DNA of 64,000 nt from JAEUIE01 sp046350055 (GCA_046350055.1 JAXMBC010000001.1:1116001-1180000); one strand, 5' to 3'. Positions 37,879-46,928 are shown, numbered from the stretch's first letter. Numbers and translations are program-made. Notes: generated from the sequence alone by a model not told the origin.

Positions 37879-38985
37879 TCACGGGTTCAGCAGCATATCC
37901 ATCTCGCAAGCTCGTGCCTGCAACTTCTGTATCACATCAGTCTCCGAATTACCTTCCGCCAACAGCGTCAGCACCGGCTGCCCCGCCTCCAGTATCGTGC
38001 CTGCCGCTGGAATATCAGCACACTCTTGCCATGGCACTTCCGCAGGAAACACCCCCGGCAATGCTGCATAATAGATCGCCTTGCCATAAATCCGTCCTGA
38101 GGGCTGCGACTTGAGGACTGAGTAAGTCTGCAATTGGAAGGCAGCAACGTGATCGACAACAAACGCCTCACCCGTCGCCTGTTCCAGCACTTCCAGCGAA
38201 GCGGTGTATCGGGGATTCACTTCGAGCAGCACCAGCCCCTGCTCGGTCAGCAGCAAGTCCATCCCGAATAACCCCAGTAAGAATGGATCACTCGCAGCCA
38301 GCACTTGGCCCATCGCCCTCACTTGTTCTTGCAGTTCTGCACTCACCAGCCACGGCCCGACATTCCCGCAGTAACTGTAACTGCTCGGTGCATGCAGCCA
38401 CGGCTCACCGACAAGCTGCCGGGTGATCCCCAGAAGCTTGACTTCGCCCTGCACATGGACACAGGCAGCCGACAGACAGATGCCTTGAAGCACCTCTTCC
38501 AGAAAGTGTGAAGCAGCAACTGGCTGGCCATCCCACAGCCGGATGCCTCGCCCCCCTGCCCCAGCCCGTGGCTTCAGCAACCATGGGCCAGAGTCGCGAG
38601 AACTTCGCTGATGCTGAGGTCGCCGAAAACCACACTGCCTGGCAATGTCATCCAGAAACTCCGGACGACGCACTGATGGGCCATGCAACGGATCAGGATG
38701 CAGGTAGCCCCACACCGGCCGCTGCTCGGCGAGTGCCAGGTAGACTTCCGGATGGTTCTCCAGCCCACCCGTGTACATCACCGGCCAGCTGGCTGGGTAG
38801 CGGGATGCCCGTTCCACTAGTCCCTGCGGATACTGTTCCACTGGCAGCACTTCGACCGCTGCCATCACTCGCAGATCGACATCGCCAAAAAGATCGATGC
38901 AGTGCGGCACCAGCCCGGCTCGCATCGCCGAGGCTGCCATCGCCCGCGTGCTGGGACCGATCAGAAGTATCTCTTGCTGGCTCAT
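37879..38985 (-). CDS. ATP-grasp family protein
   Basis: A 368-residue cytoplasmic ATP-grasp enzyme. The N-terminal part is a Rossmann-like region (ILLIGPSTRAMAASAMRAGL). The ATP-grasp core is seen in WLLKPRAGAGGRGIRLWDGQ (flexible glycine loop and Lys), HVQGEVKLLGITRQL, and the metal-binding end LFGMDLLLTEQGLVLLEVNP with the late Asn-Pro-Arg. Such enzymes join carboxylates to amines; substrate not shown. A link to tetrahydromethanopterin or methanofuran pathways of planctomycetes is possible but speculative. Confidence 0.8.
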   Translation of the reverse strand: MSQQEILLIGPSTRAMAASAMRAGLVPHCIDLFGDVDLRVMAAVEVLPVEQYPQGLVERASRYPASWPVMYTGGLENHPEVYLALAEQRPVWGYLHPDPLHGPSVRRPEFLDDIARQCGFRRPQHQRSSRDSGPWLLKPRAGAGGRGIRLWDGQPVAASHFLEEVLQGICLSAACVHVQGEVKLLGITRQLVGEPWLHAPSSYSYCGNVGPWLVSAELQEQVRAMGQVLAASDPFLLGLFGMDLLLTEQGLVLLEVNPRYTASLEVLEQATGEAFVVDHVAAFQLQTYSVLKSQPSGRIYGKAIYYAALPGVFPAEVPWQECADIPAAGTILEAGQPVLTLLAEGNSETDVIQKLQARACEMDMLLNP

Positions 38986-39082
38986 CCCATTCCATGCCTC
39001 AGCGTTATGCTAACAATACTGACCCACACTCTGCTACCATTTCCATAAGCTACACTCCAACACACCTATCTCGAGTGCTCCC

Positions 39083-40066
39083 ATGCGGATTCTTGTCACG
39101 GGCGGAGCAGGTTATATCGGCAGTCATGCTGTCAGGCTCTTTCTGAGTCAGGGGCATGATGTCTGGGTCTACGACAATCTCACCTTTGGCCATGCCGCGG
39201 CGGTGCCTGAAGATCGGCTGATCGTGGCTGACCTGGCCGAGCGCGAGCGACTGGCAGCCACGCTGCGTGAGAAGAAGATCGAAGCCGTCGTCCACTTCGC
39301 AGCCTATGCCTATGTGGGCGAGTCGGTCGAACAGCCACTCAAATACTACCGCAACAATGTCGTCAATACGCTGGGGCTGCTCGAAGCCATGCGGGCGACT
39401 GATGTGCAGAAGCTGGTCTTCTCCAGCACCTGTGCCACCTATGGCATTCCCGATGTGACCCCGATCACCGAAGCGACGCCACAGCAGCCCATCAATCCCT
39501 ATGGCCGCACGAAGCTCATGATCGAGCAGGCCCTGGCTGACTGTTGCCGGGCGTATGGTCTCAGCTATGCCGCCTTGCGTTACTTCAATGCTGCTGGGGC
39601 GCATCAAAGTGGCGAGATCGGAGAGGATCATCAGCCTGAATCACACCTCATCCCCTTGATCCTGCAAACCATTATGGGGCAGCGAGAGAACATCCATATC
39701 TTCGGCACCGATTACCCGACGCCCGATGGCACCTGCATTCGCGACTACATTCATGTTGATGACCTGGCTACGGCCCACCTCGCTGCTCTGGAACAGCTGC
39801 AACCCGGCCAGGAACTCAAGCTTAACCTCGGCACCGGACGAGGCTACAGTGTTCGCGAAGTGATCGATGTCTGCTCCACGGTGGCAGGCTGCCCGGTAAA
39901 TGCCATGGAATGTCCCCGCCGGCCTGGTGATCCACCTGCCCTGGTGGCCTCTGCAGCCGAAGCGGAAATCGTTCTTAACTGGAAACCGAAGTACACGCAC
40001 CTGGAAGAAATTGTCGAGACAGCCTGGCGCTGGCACCGCAGTCATCCCAAGGGCTATGCTCGCTGA
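39083..40066 (+). CDS. galE: UDP-glucose 4-epimerase
   Basis: A 327-residue short-chain dehydrogenase-type epimerase that interconverts UDP-glucose and UDP-galactose for envelope sugars. NAD-binding TGGAGYIGSH (6-15), catalytic SSTCATYG (about 114-121), and Tyr140-x3-Lys144 in INPYGRTKLMIEQA. Sugar-nucleotide loops YFNAAGAH and GTCIRDYIHVDDLATAHLAA follow. Length is typical. No Shine-Dalgarno is seen before ATG 39083. It converges with ispA (3 bases apart). Confidence 0.95.
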   Translation: MRILVTGGAGYIGSHAVRLFLSQGHDVWVYDNLTFGHAAAVPEDRLIVADLAERERLAATLREKKIEAVVHFAAYAYVGESVEQPLKYYRNNVVNTLGLLEAMRATDVQKLVFSSTCATYGIPDVTPITEATPQQPINPYGRTKLMIEQALADCCRAYGLSYAALRYFNAAGAHQSGEIGEDHQPESHLIPLILQTIMGQRENIHIFGTDYPTPDGTCIRDYIHVDDLATAHLAALEQLQPGQELKLNLGTGRGYSVREVIDVCSTVAGCPVNAMECPRRPGDPPALVASAAEAEIVLNWKPKYTHLEEIVETAWRWHRSHPKGYAR

Positions 40067-40069
40067 CAA

Positions 40070-40975
40070 CTAGCGATCGCGTTCCACCACATAGGTCAGT
40101 AGTGCGGACAAGTCTCGCCCTGCGTCACCGAGTGATGCCAGGGCCTGCAGCCCAGTTAAATGTGCCTGCTGCAATTCACGTTGAGCGCCTTCCAATCCCA
40201 GCAACCCCGGATAGGTCAGCTTGCCCTGCCCGGCATCCTTCTGCGTGGCTTTCCCCATCGTCACTGCATCGCTATGGATATCGAGCAGGTCGTCCGCAAT
40301 CTGAAACGCCAGTCCCAATGCATCGGCATACGTGCACAAGGCGGCAAAACGGGGATCACTGGTGTTGCCTTGCAACCCGATGCGTGCCCCCATCGTCACA
40401 GCTGCCTTGAGAAGCGCCCCAGTCTTGCGGGCATGGATGGAGCGCAGCAAGTCCAGCGTACCGGTGGTCTGGCCTTCGTGCAGGATATCATCCATCTGCC
40501 CGCCCACCATACCGAGCAGCCCTGCTGCAGATGCAAGGTCAGCAATGCACGAGGCAGCATGTTGCCCCTGTTCAGCAAGCACCTGAAACGCCAGCGTCAG
40601 CAATGCGTCTCCAGCGAGGATCGCCGTCGCTTCGTCGAAGGCCTTGTGACACGTGGGGCGACCCCGGCGAAGATCATCATCATCCATCGCCGGCAAATCG
40701 TCATGGATCAGCGAATAGGTGTGGATCATCTCCACAGCTGCAGCAGCGGGCAGCGCAGCAGAGAGTGTGAGTGAGCTGGTCGCAAGGCAAGCTTCATAAG
40801 CCAGCAGTGTCAGAATGGGCCGCACCCGCTTGCCCGGGGCCAGGAGCGAATACCGAATCGCTTCCATCAGTCGCATAGGTACAATGCCACGCTGTTCGAT
40901 CTGTACCAGCACGGTTTCGAGGTGGTTCTCCACCATGCAGCGAAGCGGTTCGTAGCGAGGCGGAAGCTGGGGCAT
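40070..40975 (-). CDS. ispA: Polyprenyl (farnesyl-type) diphosphate synthase
   Basis: A 301-residue trans-isoprenyl diphosphate synthase. First Asp-rich motif in LIHDDLPAMDDDDLRRGRPT, second in LAFQIADDLLDI, and conserved substrate-binding GKRVRPILTLLAYEA and GLLGMVGGQMDD. It builds farnesyl or geranylgeranyl diphosphate in the cytoplasm. The position after xseA-xseB is the usual ispA context of many bacteria. ATG 40975 lies 6 bases after the xseB stop. Confidence 0.93.
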   Translation of the reverse strand: MPQLPPRYEPLRCMVENHLETVLVQIEQRGIVPMRLMEAIRYSLLAPGKRVRPILTLLAYEACLATSSLTLSAALPAAAAVEMIHTYSLIHDDLPAMDDDDLRRGRPTCHKAFDEATAILAGDALLTLAFQVLAEQGQHAASCIADLASAAGLLGMVGGQMDDILHEGQTTGTLDLLRSIHARKTGALLKAAVTMGARIGLQGNTSDPRFAALCTYADALGLAFQIADDLLDIHSDAVTMGKATQKDAGQGKLTYPGLLGLEGAQRELQQAHLTGLQALASLGDAGRDLSALLTYVVERDR

Positions 40976-40981
40976 GGCGTG

Positions 40982-41233
40982 CTACTTGCCCTCGTTGGCA
41001 TCGATCAGGAAGGGTTCCAGGCGAGGTCGCCCCGTTTCATCGCTGCCGGTGAGCTTGATGATCTTGGCTTCGCCTTCCTTGAGCAGGCCATGGCAATGCT
41101 TGATGAGGTGGATGCCCTCTTCGTAGGCAGCCAGTGATTCAGCCAGTGGCAGCTGCCCCTGTTCCATCTGTTTGACCAGCGATTCAAGCTGGCCGATGGC
41201 GTCTTCAAACGTGGTCTTCTTGGTCAATTCCAT
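40982..41233 (-). CDS. xseB: Exodeoxyribonuclease VII small subunit
   Basis: An 83-residue XseB protein starting at ATG 41233. The family signature is clear: TTFEDAIGQLESLVKQMEQG, LPLAESLAAYEEGIHLIKHC, then a lysine-rich middle and a short extra tail (SDETGRPRLEPFLIDANEGK). It assembles with XseA to degrade single-stranded DNA. It lies 4 bases after xseA and 6 before ispA, so all three are co-transcribed. Confidence 0.93.
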   Translation of the reverse strand: MELTKKTTFEDAIGQLESLVKQMEQGQLPLAESLAAYEEGIHLIKHCHGLLKEGEAKIIKLTGSDETGRPRLEPFLIDANEGK

Positions 41234-41237
41234 AGCC

Positions 41238-42458
41238 CTATGATACGGACTCCACCCTGCTGCGGATGCGGCCCTCGTGCAGGATGGTTTCGAGTTCATC
41301 ACCGATAACTGCATCACTGCTGTGGAGCAGTGGCTGTCCATTTTTCAATTGCCGAGTGACACTGTAGCCTCGCCCCAGCACTTGAAGGGGGGAGAGTGCT
41401 GCCAGTACCGCTGCCTGCCGGGCCAGTTCACGTTGTGCCTGCAGCAAGCGTCGCTGCGTGGCACCGAGCAGCCGCTCACCCAGGTCGTCCACTTCCTGCC
41501 GACTGTCATCGATGAGCTGCGTGGGGTTAGCAAAAAGACGATGACGCTTCAGTCGTTCCAACCGGTCCCACTCCCACTGCACATGATCGATGGTAAGTTG
41601 TTTGAGGCGGAGATAAGCACCACGCAAACGTTCCATCCACTCCTGGCGATCCGGTACAGCCCGTGTTGCTGCTGCAGTCGGAGTCGGCGCCCGGTAATCC
41701 GCAATCAGGTCAGCAATAGTGGTATCCGTCTCGTGACCGATGCCGGTGATGATGGGAATGCGGGAATGGAAGATGGCGTGGGCCACCACTTCCTCGTTGA
41801 AGGCCCACAGGTCTTCCATGCTGCCACCACCTCGACTGAGGATGAGCAGATCAGGACCAGGCTTCAGCTTATTGAGCCAGTGGAGCGTCTCAGCGATGTG
41901 ATCGCAGGCCTGATCTCCCTGCACCGGCACGGGAACGACCCAGACTTCCGTCAGGGGCCAGCGTTCCGAAAGTATCTTGAGCATGTCCCGGAGTGCTGCC
42001 CCGCTCAAACTGGTCACGAGCCCCAGCCGCTTGGGGAAAGTGGGCAGTTGCTTTTTGTGAGCCTCGCTGAACCAGCCCCGTGCTTCGATCTTCTCATAGA
42101 GCTGGCGAAAGGCGAGTTCGAGCTGGCCCATACCCTGGGGAGTGATTTCTTCTGCATGCAGCGAGTAGGCCCCATGCTGGGGGTAGACATCGAGCCTGCC
42201 TCGAACGATGAGGGTCAAGCCATTCTTCAGCTTGAACTTCAGCCGCTCCGCCTTGCTGGCCCAGAGAATGCACTTGAGTACTGCTGCGGAATCCTTCAGC
42301 GAAAAATAATGATGCCCCGACGCATGTACCGTCAGATTGGTGACTTCCCCGACGACAGCAATCTTCTGGAATGCGGTGGAGAGCAGATCACGTATCTCCG
42401 CCGTAATCTGGCTGACCTGCAGCGGTTCGTCAAAAAGAGTACGTTGCTTGACGGGCAT
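41238..42458 (-). CDS. xseA: Exodeoxyribonuclease VII large subunit
   Basis: A 406-residue XseA protein. N-terminal OB fold (VVGEVTNLTVHASGHHYFSL, CILWASKAERLKFKLKNGLT) for single-stranded DNA, then the catalytic domain with GLVTSLSGAALRDMLKILSE, ILSRGGGSMEDLWAFNEEVV and GIGHETDTTIADLIADYRAP, all strongly conserved in the family. A coiled coil and C-terminal RGYSVTRQLKNGQPL end follow. It works with XseB in DNA repair. ATG 42458 diverges from the DUF433 gene, 67 bases apart. Confidence 0.96.
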   Translation of the reverse strand: MPVKQRTLFDEPLQVSQITAEIRDLLSTAFQKIAVVGEVTNLTVHASGHHYFSLKDSAAVLKCILWASKAERLKFKLKNGLTLIVRGRLDVYPQHGAYSLHAEEITPQGMGQLELAFRQLYEKIEARGWFSEAHKKQLPTFPKRLGLVTSLSGAALRDMLKILSERWPLTEVWVVPVPVQGDQACDHIAETLHWLNKLKPGPDLLILSRGGGSMEDLWAFNEEVVAHAIFHSRIPIITGIGHETDTTIADLIADYRAPTPTAAATRAVPDRQEWMERLRGAYLRLKQLTIDHVQWEWDRLERLKRHRLFANPTQLIDDSRQEVDDLGERLLGATQRRLLQAQRELARQAAVLAALSPLQVLGRGYSVTRQLKNGQPLLHSSDAVIGDELETILHEGRIRSRVESVS

Positions 42459-42525
42459 ACCGAAAGTTCACTGGAGAAAGGGACTATCTTTCTATGGGTG
42501 CCTGGTTAAAATTGGTACAGAGGTA

Positions 42526-42864
42526 ATGATGTTGACCCTGCCAGACTTTCTACAACGTGATGAGATGGGAGGCATTCGCCTTACAGGCCATCGGATTGGG
42601 CTGCATCATTTTCTGTACCACTACAACCAGGGCTACACTGCAGAAATGCTGCTTGGGCAATTTCCGACTCTTTCACTTGCTTTGATACACAAAACGATTG
42701 GCTTTTACCTGGAAAACCAACAGGAAATGGATGTTCACCTGGCAGCTGAGACTGCACTCCTTGAACAGCAACGAGCAACCGGTGCGAAAGTAGACAAAGA
42801 CGCGCTGGCAGATCGATTTCGTCAGCTACAAGCCTCTCCAGCTAATGTACTGCGAGCAGGATAA
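42526..42864 (+). CDS. DUF433-type antitoxin-like protein
   Basis: A 112-residue protein starting at ATG 42526 with AGAGG 4 bases upstream. It has a helix-turn-helix-like DUF433 region: RLTGHRIGLHHFLYHYNQGY, then AEMLLGQFPTLSLALIHKTI, followed by a helical tail (ALADRFRQLQASPANVL). In many genomes DUF433 genes sit directly upstream of PIN-like DUF5615 genes as here, forming a presumed toxin-antitoxin pair. Two bases separate the two genes. Confidence 0.75.
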   Translation: MMLTLPDFLQRDEMGGIRLTGHRIGLHHFLYHYNQGYTAEMLLGQFPTLSLALIHKTIGFYLENQQEMDVHLAAETALLEQQRATGAKVDKDALADRFRQLQASPANVLRAG

Positions 42865-42866
42865 GG

Positions 42867-43238
42867 ATGCCCCTCAAGTTCCTATTGGATGAAAATCTGC
42901 GCGGACCTCTTTGGTCTGCGTTGGTTCGACACAACGCCCGGGCACAAGGATTACCAATCGATGTTGTTCGAGTGGGGGATCTGCCGGAATTACCCCTTTC
43001 CACCAAAGATGATGAAATACTGCTTTGGTGTGAGCGTGAAGAACGCATACTGCTGTCAGTTGATTACGTTACCATGCCAGGTCATCTGATGAGGCATCTC
43101 CAGGCTGGTTTAACGATGCCTGGGATACTGCTCATTCGACCTGAACACCCCATTTCTGAGGTCGTTCAAATCATCGAAATGATCTCGCATGTTGGCATCC
43201 CGGAAGACTATCGCAATCAATGTAGTTACATACCCTGA
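42867..43238 (+). CDS. DUF5615-type PIN-like protein
   Basis: A 123-residue protein of the PIN-like DUF5615/Mut7-C-type group: MPLKFLLDENLRGPLWSALV with the first acidic pair, an Asp-rich ELPLSTKDDEILLWCERE in the middle, and LLSVDYVTMPGHLMRHLQAG with the third Asp. The arrangement is that of an RNA-cleaving PIN fold, so it is the probable toxin of the DUF433 pair. It follows its partner by 2 bases. Confidence 0.78.
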   Translation: MPLKFLLDENLRGPLWSALVRHNARAQGLPIDVVRVGDLPELPLSTKDDEILLWCEREERILLSVDYVTMPGHLMRHLQAGLTMPGILLIRPEHPISEVVQIIEMISHVGIPEDYRNQCSYIP

Positions 43239-43328
43239 TGTGTTAATAGCAGCACGAAATTCTCCCCCGAACCTCCAACCTTACCGTCGGGTCATGTCTT
43301 TACTGATGAATTTCCCGGGAAGCTTTGC

Positions 43329-43358
43329 TTGACAACCCCCTGGAACAGCCGATGATAT
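43329..43358 (+). promoter_or_regulatory. Sigma70-type promoter of the rsfS leader
   Basis: TTGACA (43329-43334), 18 bases, TGATAT (43353-43358). It would start a transcript near 43365, about 215 bases before the likely start codon of rsfS. Confidence 0.6.
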
Positions 43359-43365
43359 CTTGTAG

Positions 43366-43581
43366 AGATTGAAGATCGCGGGTATGATCCCGCAGCCGGG
43401 TGGGGCACTACTGGTCCCCCTGGTTCAGGTACACTGTCCCGTTCCACCAGGAACCAGGCAGCGGGTGAGTTGTTCTCACTCGTCACAGGAGGTTGGGCCA
43501 CGATCCACATCGCTAGTCTACTTCAGTCCTCCTCCTGTCTCGATGGGGTACCTGCCTTATGGAGTAGAGGAGGATGATCGC
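43366..43581 (+). ncRNA. Structured 5' leader of rsfS, candidate RNA element
   Basis: About 215 bases of predicted leader with several stems in order: CGCGGG-TATGAT-CCCGC, GGGG-CACTACTGGT-CCCC, CCTGGTTC (about 43420) with GAACCAGG (about 43453), GTGAG-TTGTT-CTCAC, and a late pairing of AGTCCTCCTCC with GAGGAGGAT at the ribosome-binding site. The last could hide the Shine-Dalgarno. It does not match SRP, tmRNA or RNase P signatures that I know. Whether it is a cis element or a separate RNA is open. Confidence 0.45.
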
Positions 43582-44001
43582 TTGACTGCACTGGCTACAG
43601 CGGCTCCTGCCGCCTTGGATGTTCCTATCTCGGCTACCTCTCCCCGTCGTCAACGTGTTGCTCTGGAACGTGCTGCTGCCTGTGCCCGTCTCTGTGAAGA
43701 GAATAAGGGCAAGGACGTCATCGTTCTCGACACCCGTTCGATTACCACGGAGTTCGATTACCTGGTCCTGGCCACCGGCAACAGCCGCCGGCAATTGCAC
43801 GCCATGGCCGAGGAAATTGATGCCCATATGCAAGCGGAAGAAGAAGCCCGGCTCGGCATCGAAGGCTATGAGTCGTGCAAGTGGATCATCGAGGACTACG
43901 GCGACATCGTCGTTCACCTCTTCGACACCTTCAGCCGCGACTTCTACCGCCTGGAAGATCTCTGGGGCCACGGCAAGAAAGTCGACTGGCGGAAGTACTA
44001 A
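43582..44001 (+). CDS. rsfS: Ribosomal silencing factor RsfS
   Basis: A 139-residue RsfS/Iojap (DUF143) protein, which binds ribosomal protein L14 and blocks subunit joining in starvation. Core: CEENKGKDVIVLDTRSITTE, then FDYLVLATGNSRRQLHAMAE, SCKWIIEDYGDIVVHLFDTF and RDFYRLEDLWG. The TTG at 43582 is chosen: it has GAGGAGG at a good distance, while the in-frame ATG 43543 has none. A 4-codon frame ATG-ATC-GCT-TGA overlaps the start in another frame. Confidence 0.9.
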   Translation: MTALATAAPAALDVPISATSPRRQRVALERAAACARLCEENKGKDVIVLDTRSITTEFDYLVLATGNSRRQLHAMAEEIDAHMQAEEEARLGIEGYESCKWIIEDYGDIVVHLFDTFSRDFYRLEDLWGHGKKVDWRKY

Positions 44002-44055
44002 CGTAGCAGCCTGTGTGACAGGGTTTGCATGTATTCATGCTAACCGTGCCTGCAA

Positions 44056-45063
44056 CTATTTAGTTTGAACCAGCCGCACAATGCGGTTGTTGCTGCTGTC
44101 TGCGATGTAGATCTCGCTCGTACCCGGCTTCACAGTCACACCGTGAGGTTGCCGCAAGTCCGTTACTCTCCCGCGACCTGCCACCAGATCGATCTGCCCT
44201 GTCTTCACAGCCAGCTTGCGGATGCAGTGGTTCTCGGTGTCCGCGATCAGGATGTTGCCTGCTTCATCAAAGCACAGATGCTTCGGACCATTGAGCTCAG
44301 CACTTCGAGCCGGGCCACCGTCACCGCGGTAGCCTTTCTTGCCGGTACCTGCGAGACGGCTGAGTTTGCCGCTCACATCCACTTTCCACAAGTCGTTGCC
44401 TCCCCGCTGCAGGATATAGAGCTGGCCTTTGTCATCGACGATGACTGCACGCGGATCATTGAGGGGTGACTCGGTCGCGATCATGCCTTCCGTGGGCTGG
44501 CCTTTCTTGCCATTGCCCGCCACCGTGGCTACCAGTCGCCTGGCCATGTCGATCCGTCGGACCCGCTGGTTTTTGAGATCGACGACGTAGAGATGCTTCC
44601 CCGTCGGATCGAGAGCCACATGGTAGGTCTCGTTGAAGCTGGCTTGATGGACTGGACCAAGATCGCCAGAGAAGCCCGGCTTACCTGTACCAGCGAAGGT
44701 ACTGAGCTGCTTCGTGGTTGGATCATAAACCCGTATCGTGTGATTGAACGTATCAGCAATGTAAATCACACCATCGGGGGCGATGACCAGATTATGGGGC
44801 GAGTTGAACTGCCCGATGAGCTTTTCACCACTCTTGGTATCGCCTTCATCAGAATTCCCCTTCTTCCCGGTGCCGACCAGATAAACGGGCTTGCCATCCA
44901 CGATCTTTCCCAGGCGATGCCCTTCGTATTCGACAAAGTGCGCTGTCCCGTTTGCATCGAAGGCGACAGCGAAAGGTCCTGCCAACTGGTTTGCCACCAG
45001 TTCGCACTTCCAGTCTGCATTCTGGTTGGGGTAGGTCAGCAACAGTCCAAGAAGCAGAAACAT
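44056..45063 (-). CDS. Exported NHL-repeat protein
   Basis: A 335-residue protein with a short hydrophobic N terminus (MFLLLGLLLTY) and a six-bladed NHL beta-propeller. The blades show the pattern FDANGTAHFVEYEGHRLGKI, IAPDGVIYIADTFNHTIRVY, LDPTGKHLYVVDLKNQRVRR and a late CFDEAGNILIADTENHCIRK. The propeller end VKPGTSEIYIADSSNNRIVR closes it. Such proteins bind peptides, metals or carry lactonase-type activity; none can be assigned. Likely periplasmic. Confidence 0.88.
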   Translation of the reverse strand: MFLLLGLLLTYPNQNADWKCELVANQLAGPFAVAFDANGTAHFVEYEGHRLGKIVDGKPVYLVGTGKKGNSDEGDTKSGEKLIGQFNSPHNLVIAPDGVIYIADTFNHTIRVYDPTTKQLSTFAGTGKPGFSGDLGPVHQASFNETYHVALDPTGKHLYVVDLKNQRVRRIDMARRLVATVAGNGKKGQPTEGMIATESPLNDPRAVIVDDKGQLYILQRGGNDLWKVDVSGKLSRLAGTGKKGYRGDGGPARSAELNGPKHLCFDEAGNILIADTENHCIRKLAVKTGQIDLVAGRGRVTDLRQPHGVTVKPGTSEIYIADSSNNRIVRLVQTK

Positions 45064-45181
45064 GGGTTTGGCCTCATCAGCACCAGAAACTTCTCTTCAT
45101 GATACTGTAGAAGGATGCTGTTTGCTCTTGACCCCCTGCGCCGAGCGGGTATCTCCCATCCCGTGATAGGGGGATAGTCTC

Positions 45182-45580
45182 ATGAAAACAGCTCTGAAGG
45201 CAGTAGTGGTGCTCTGCGTGATCGCCGGGGGCGGCGTGGGGATGTACTTCTGGTTTGAACAGTATCAGATTCCCACTGTGAGAAACATGGTGGAAGAACC
45301 TATCTATACTGTCGCCGGGCCAGACTACGCCGTGGCGATCAGCGAAGGGAAGCAGGCCGTCAGCTTCGGTCCCTTGCCTGGGTCCGCCTTCTACGCTGGC
45401 AGCCTGGCATTCAAGCAGCCCGAAGAGGCGCTGGCCTGGTTGAAGTCGAGCGGCAAGATCAATGAAGGCTGGAAAGTCTATCTGCTCAGTGGCGACTTTC
45501 AGCTCGATACCCACCTGGTGCGTGGCCTGGCCCACACCAACAAGACCCTGGCCATCAGTCACGAAGTACCCATGCAGTAA
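45182..45580 (+). CDS. Hypothetical membrane-anchored protein
   Basis: A 132-residue protein with an N-terminal signal anchor (LKAVVVLCVIAGGGVGMYFW) and a small mixed domain (DYAVAISEGKQAVSFGPLPG; GWKVYLLSGDFQLDTHLVRG). No family recognised. Start ATG 45182 follows a weak purine stretch. The gene stands alone between divergent NHL and DoxX-like genes. Confidence 0.6.
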   Translation: MKTALKAVVVLCVIAGGGVGMYFWFEQYQIPTVRNMVEEPIYTVAGPDYAVAISEGKQAVSFGPLPGSAFYAGSLAFKQPEEALAWLKSSGKINEGWKVYLLSGDFQLDTHLVRGLAHTNKTLAISHEVPMQ

Positions 45581-45662
45581 CTGAATCGGATCGCAATCGC
45601 TACCCATCGCCCAGCCTCACTGGTACTCTAGCAATAGAAGTTCCTGTGCAGGCTGATTGTCC

Positions 45663-46925
45663 ATGAAGAAGCTCGTTCCCTATTCACCGACCCCGTTGCT
45701 CACGCGGGTGTTCCTCGTCCTCCTGCGGCTGGCCATCGGCTGGCATCTCTTCGTCGAAGGCTCCAGCAAGCTCGACACCTTCTTCACCGGCCCCACCGGC
45801 ACGAGCAAGCCCTTCTCCAGCAAAGGCTACCTGCTGCAGTCGCAAGGGCCTCTTGCTCCCTATTTCCGAAACCTCGCCGGCGACCCCGACGCCTACACGC
45901 TGCAGATGCTCGAGAAGCCGGAACTGCTGGAAGCCCAGTGGCGCGACTATGTGACACGATACAGTACCCACTACGAACTAAGTGCCGACCAGCAGGCCAA
46001 GGCCCTGGACGTACTGAAACAACAACTGGAACAACTACGGGAATGGTTCAAGACAGGAACCCGGGAACTGGCGAGAGAGTATTCGTTTGCATCCACCACG
46101 CCGACTCTTACCACCCCAGTTCGTATCGCTGAGTACAAGCAGAAACTGAACGAACTCCGTGAGAGGCTCGACGGCTGGAATCTGCGCTTTGACAAGGATG
46201 TCAGTAAGGCCCGCGTGACTGCACTGCGAGGCGAGGTGGCCAAGTTGCGGACAGAGTTGCAGTCAGATCTGGATGCCCGGCAGAAGGTACTCGAAGTAGA
46301 GTTGGACAAGTTGTTAACGGAGAAGCAGCAGGATGTGAATGGGAATTCAGTGACGACCAGCGTGATCGGAGGCGAGCGAAAGCTCGGCTATGCCAGGTAT
46401 CGACAAGTGTTGACTGACATTCTGGCGTCCGCGCGGGAAAGTAACTGCATGCCTACCGACATGCACAGGTTTGAAGAATACCCAAGTGACTTTGTTCAGG
46501 AAACAACTTTCAAGAATGCCAGCTTCCGGCAAGCCATGAACCGCCTAGGCAAGCGTGAGTTTGCTCCACCCTATCGCGTCGAAGACACCCGTCAGCTTGA
46601 ACTGGCTGACAAAGTCGTCGCCTGGGGCCTGACCCTCTGTGGTGCTGGTCTCATCCTTGGCCTCTTCACTCGCCTCAGTGCCCTGGGTGGAGCATGCCTG
46701 TTGTTACTCTTCTTCCTCGCACTACCACCTCTGCCCGGCTTGCCCGATAACCCGATGGCTGAGGGCAAGTACCTCTTCGTGAACAAGAACCTCATCGAAG
46801 CGCTAGCCCTGCTGACGCTGGCCACCACCGCCTCCGGCCGCTGGCTGGGGCTGGATGCCCTGCTGAGCCTCTTCCCACCGTTCAAGTACCTCTGGCCCCG
46901 CCCCCGCTACGTCGAAGTAGGGTAA
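45663..46925 (+). CDS. DoxX-like membrane protein with a large central insertion
   Basis: A 420-residue DoxX-family protein. Residues about 12-35 give LTRVFLVLLRLAIGWHLFVE, the classical first helix with the GWHL/EGSSKL end. Between this and the second helix lies a charged coiled coil of about 200 residues (DQQAKALDVLKQQLEQLREW; ARVTALRGEVAKLRTELQSD), then helices VVAWGLTLCGAGLILGLFTR, LGGACLLLLFFLALPPLPG and LIEALALLTLATTASGRWLG. Short DoxX proteins have no such insertion. It probably scaffolds periplasmic partners. The gene ends before a strong bidirectional hairpin. Confidence 0.8.
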   Translation: MKKLVPYSPTPLLTRVFLVLLRLAIGWHLFVEGSSKLDTFFTGPTGTSKPFSSKGYLLQSQGPLAPYFRNLAGDPDAYTLQMLEKPELLEAQWRDYVTRYSTHYELSADQQAKALDVLKQQLEQLREWFKTGTRELAREYSFASTTPTLTTPVRIAEYKQKLNELRERLDGWNLRFDKDVSKARVTALRGEVAKLRTELQSDLDARQKVLEVELDKLLTEKQQDVNGNSVTTSVIGGERKLGYARYRQVLTDILASARESNCMPTDMHRFEEYPSDFVQETTFKNASFRQAMNRLGKREFAPPYRVEDTRQLELADKVVAWGLTLCGAGLILGLFTRLSALGGACLLLLFFLALPPLPGLPDNPMAEGKYLFVNKNLIEALALLTLATTASGRWLGLDALLSLFPPFKYLWPRPRYVEVG

Positions 46926-46928
46926 TAA

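Noticed and set aside
43366..43581. SRP RNA, tmRNA or RNase P RNA in the rsfS leader
   Set aside because: The GGAAGNAGCAGC loop of SRP RNA, the tRNA-like end of tmRNA and the conserved RNase P segments are all missing.
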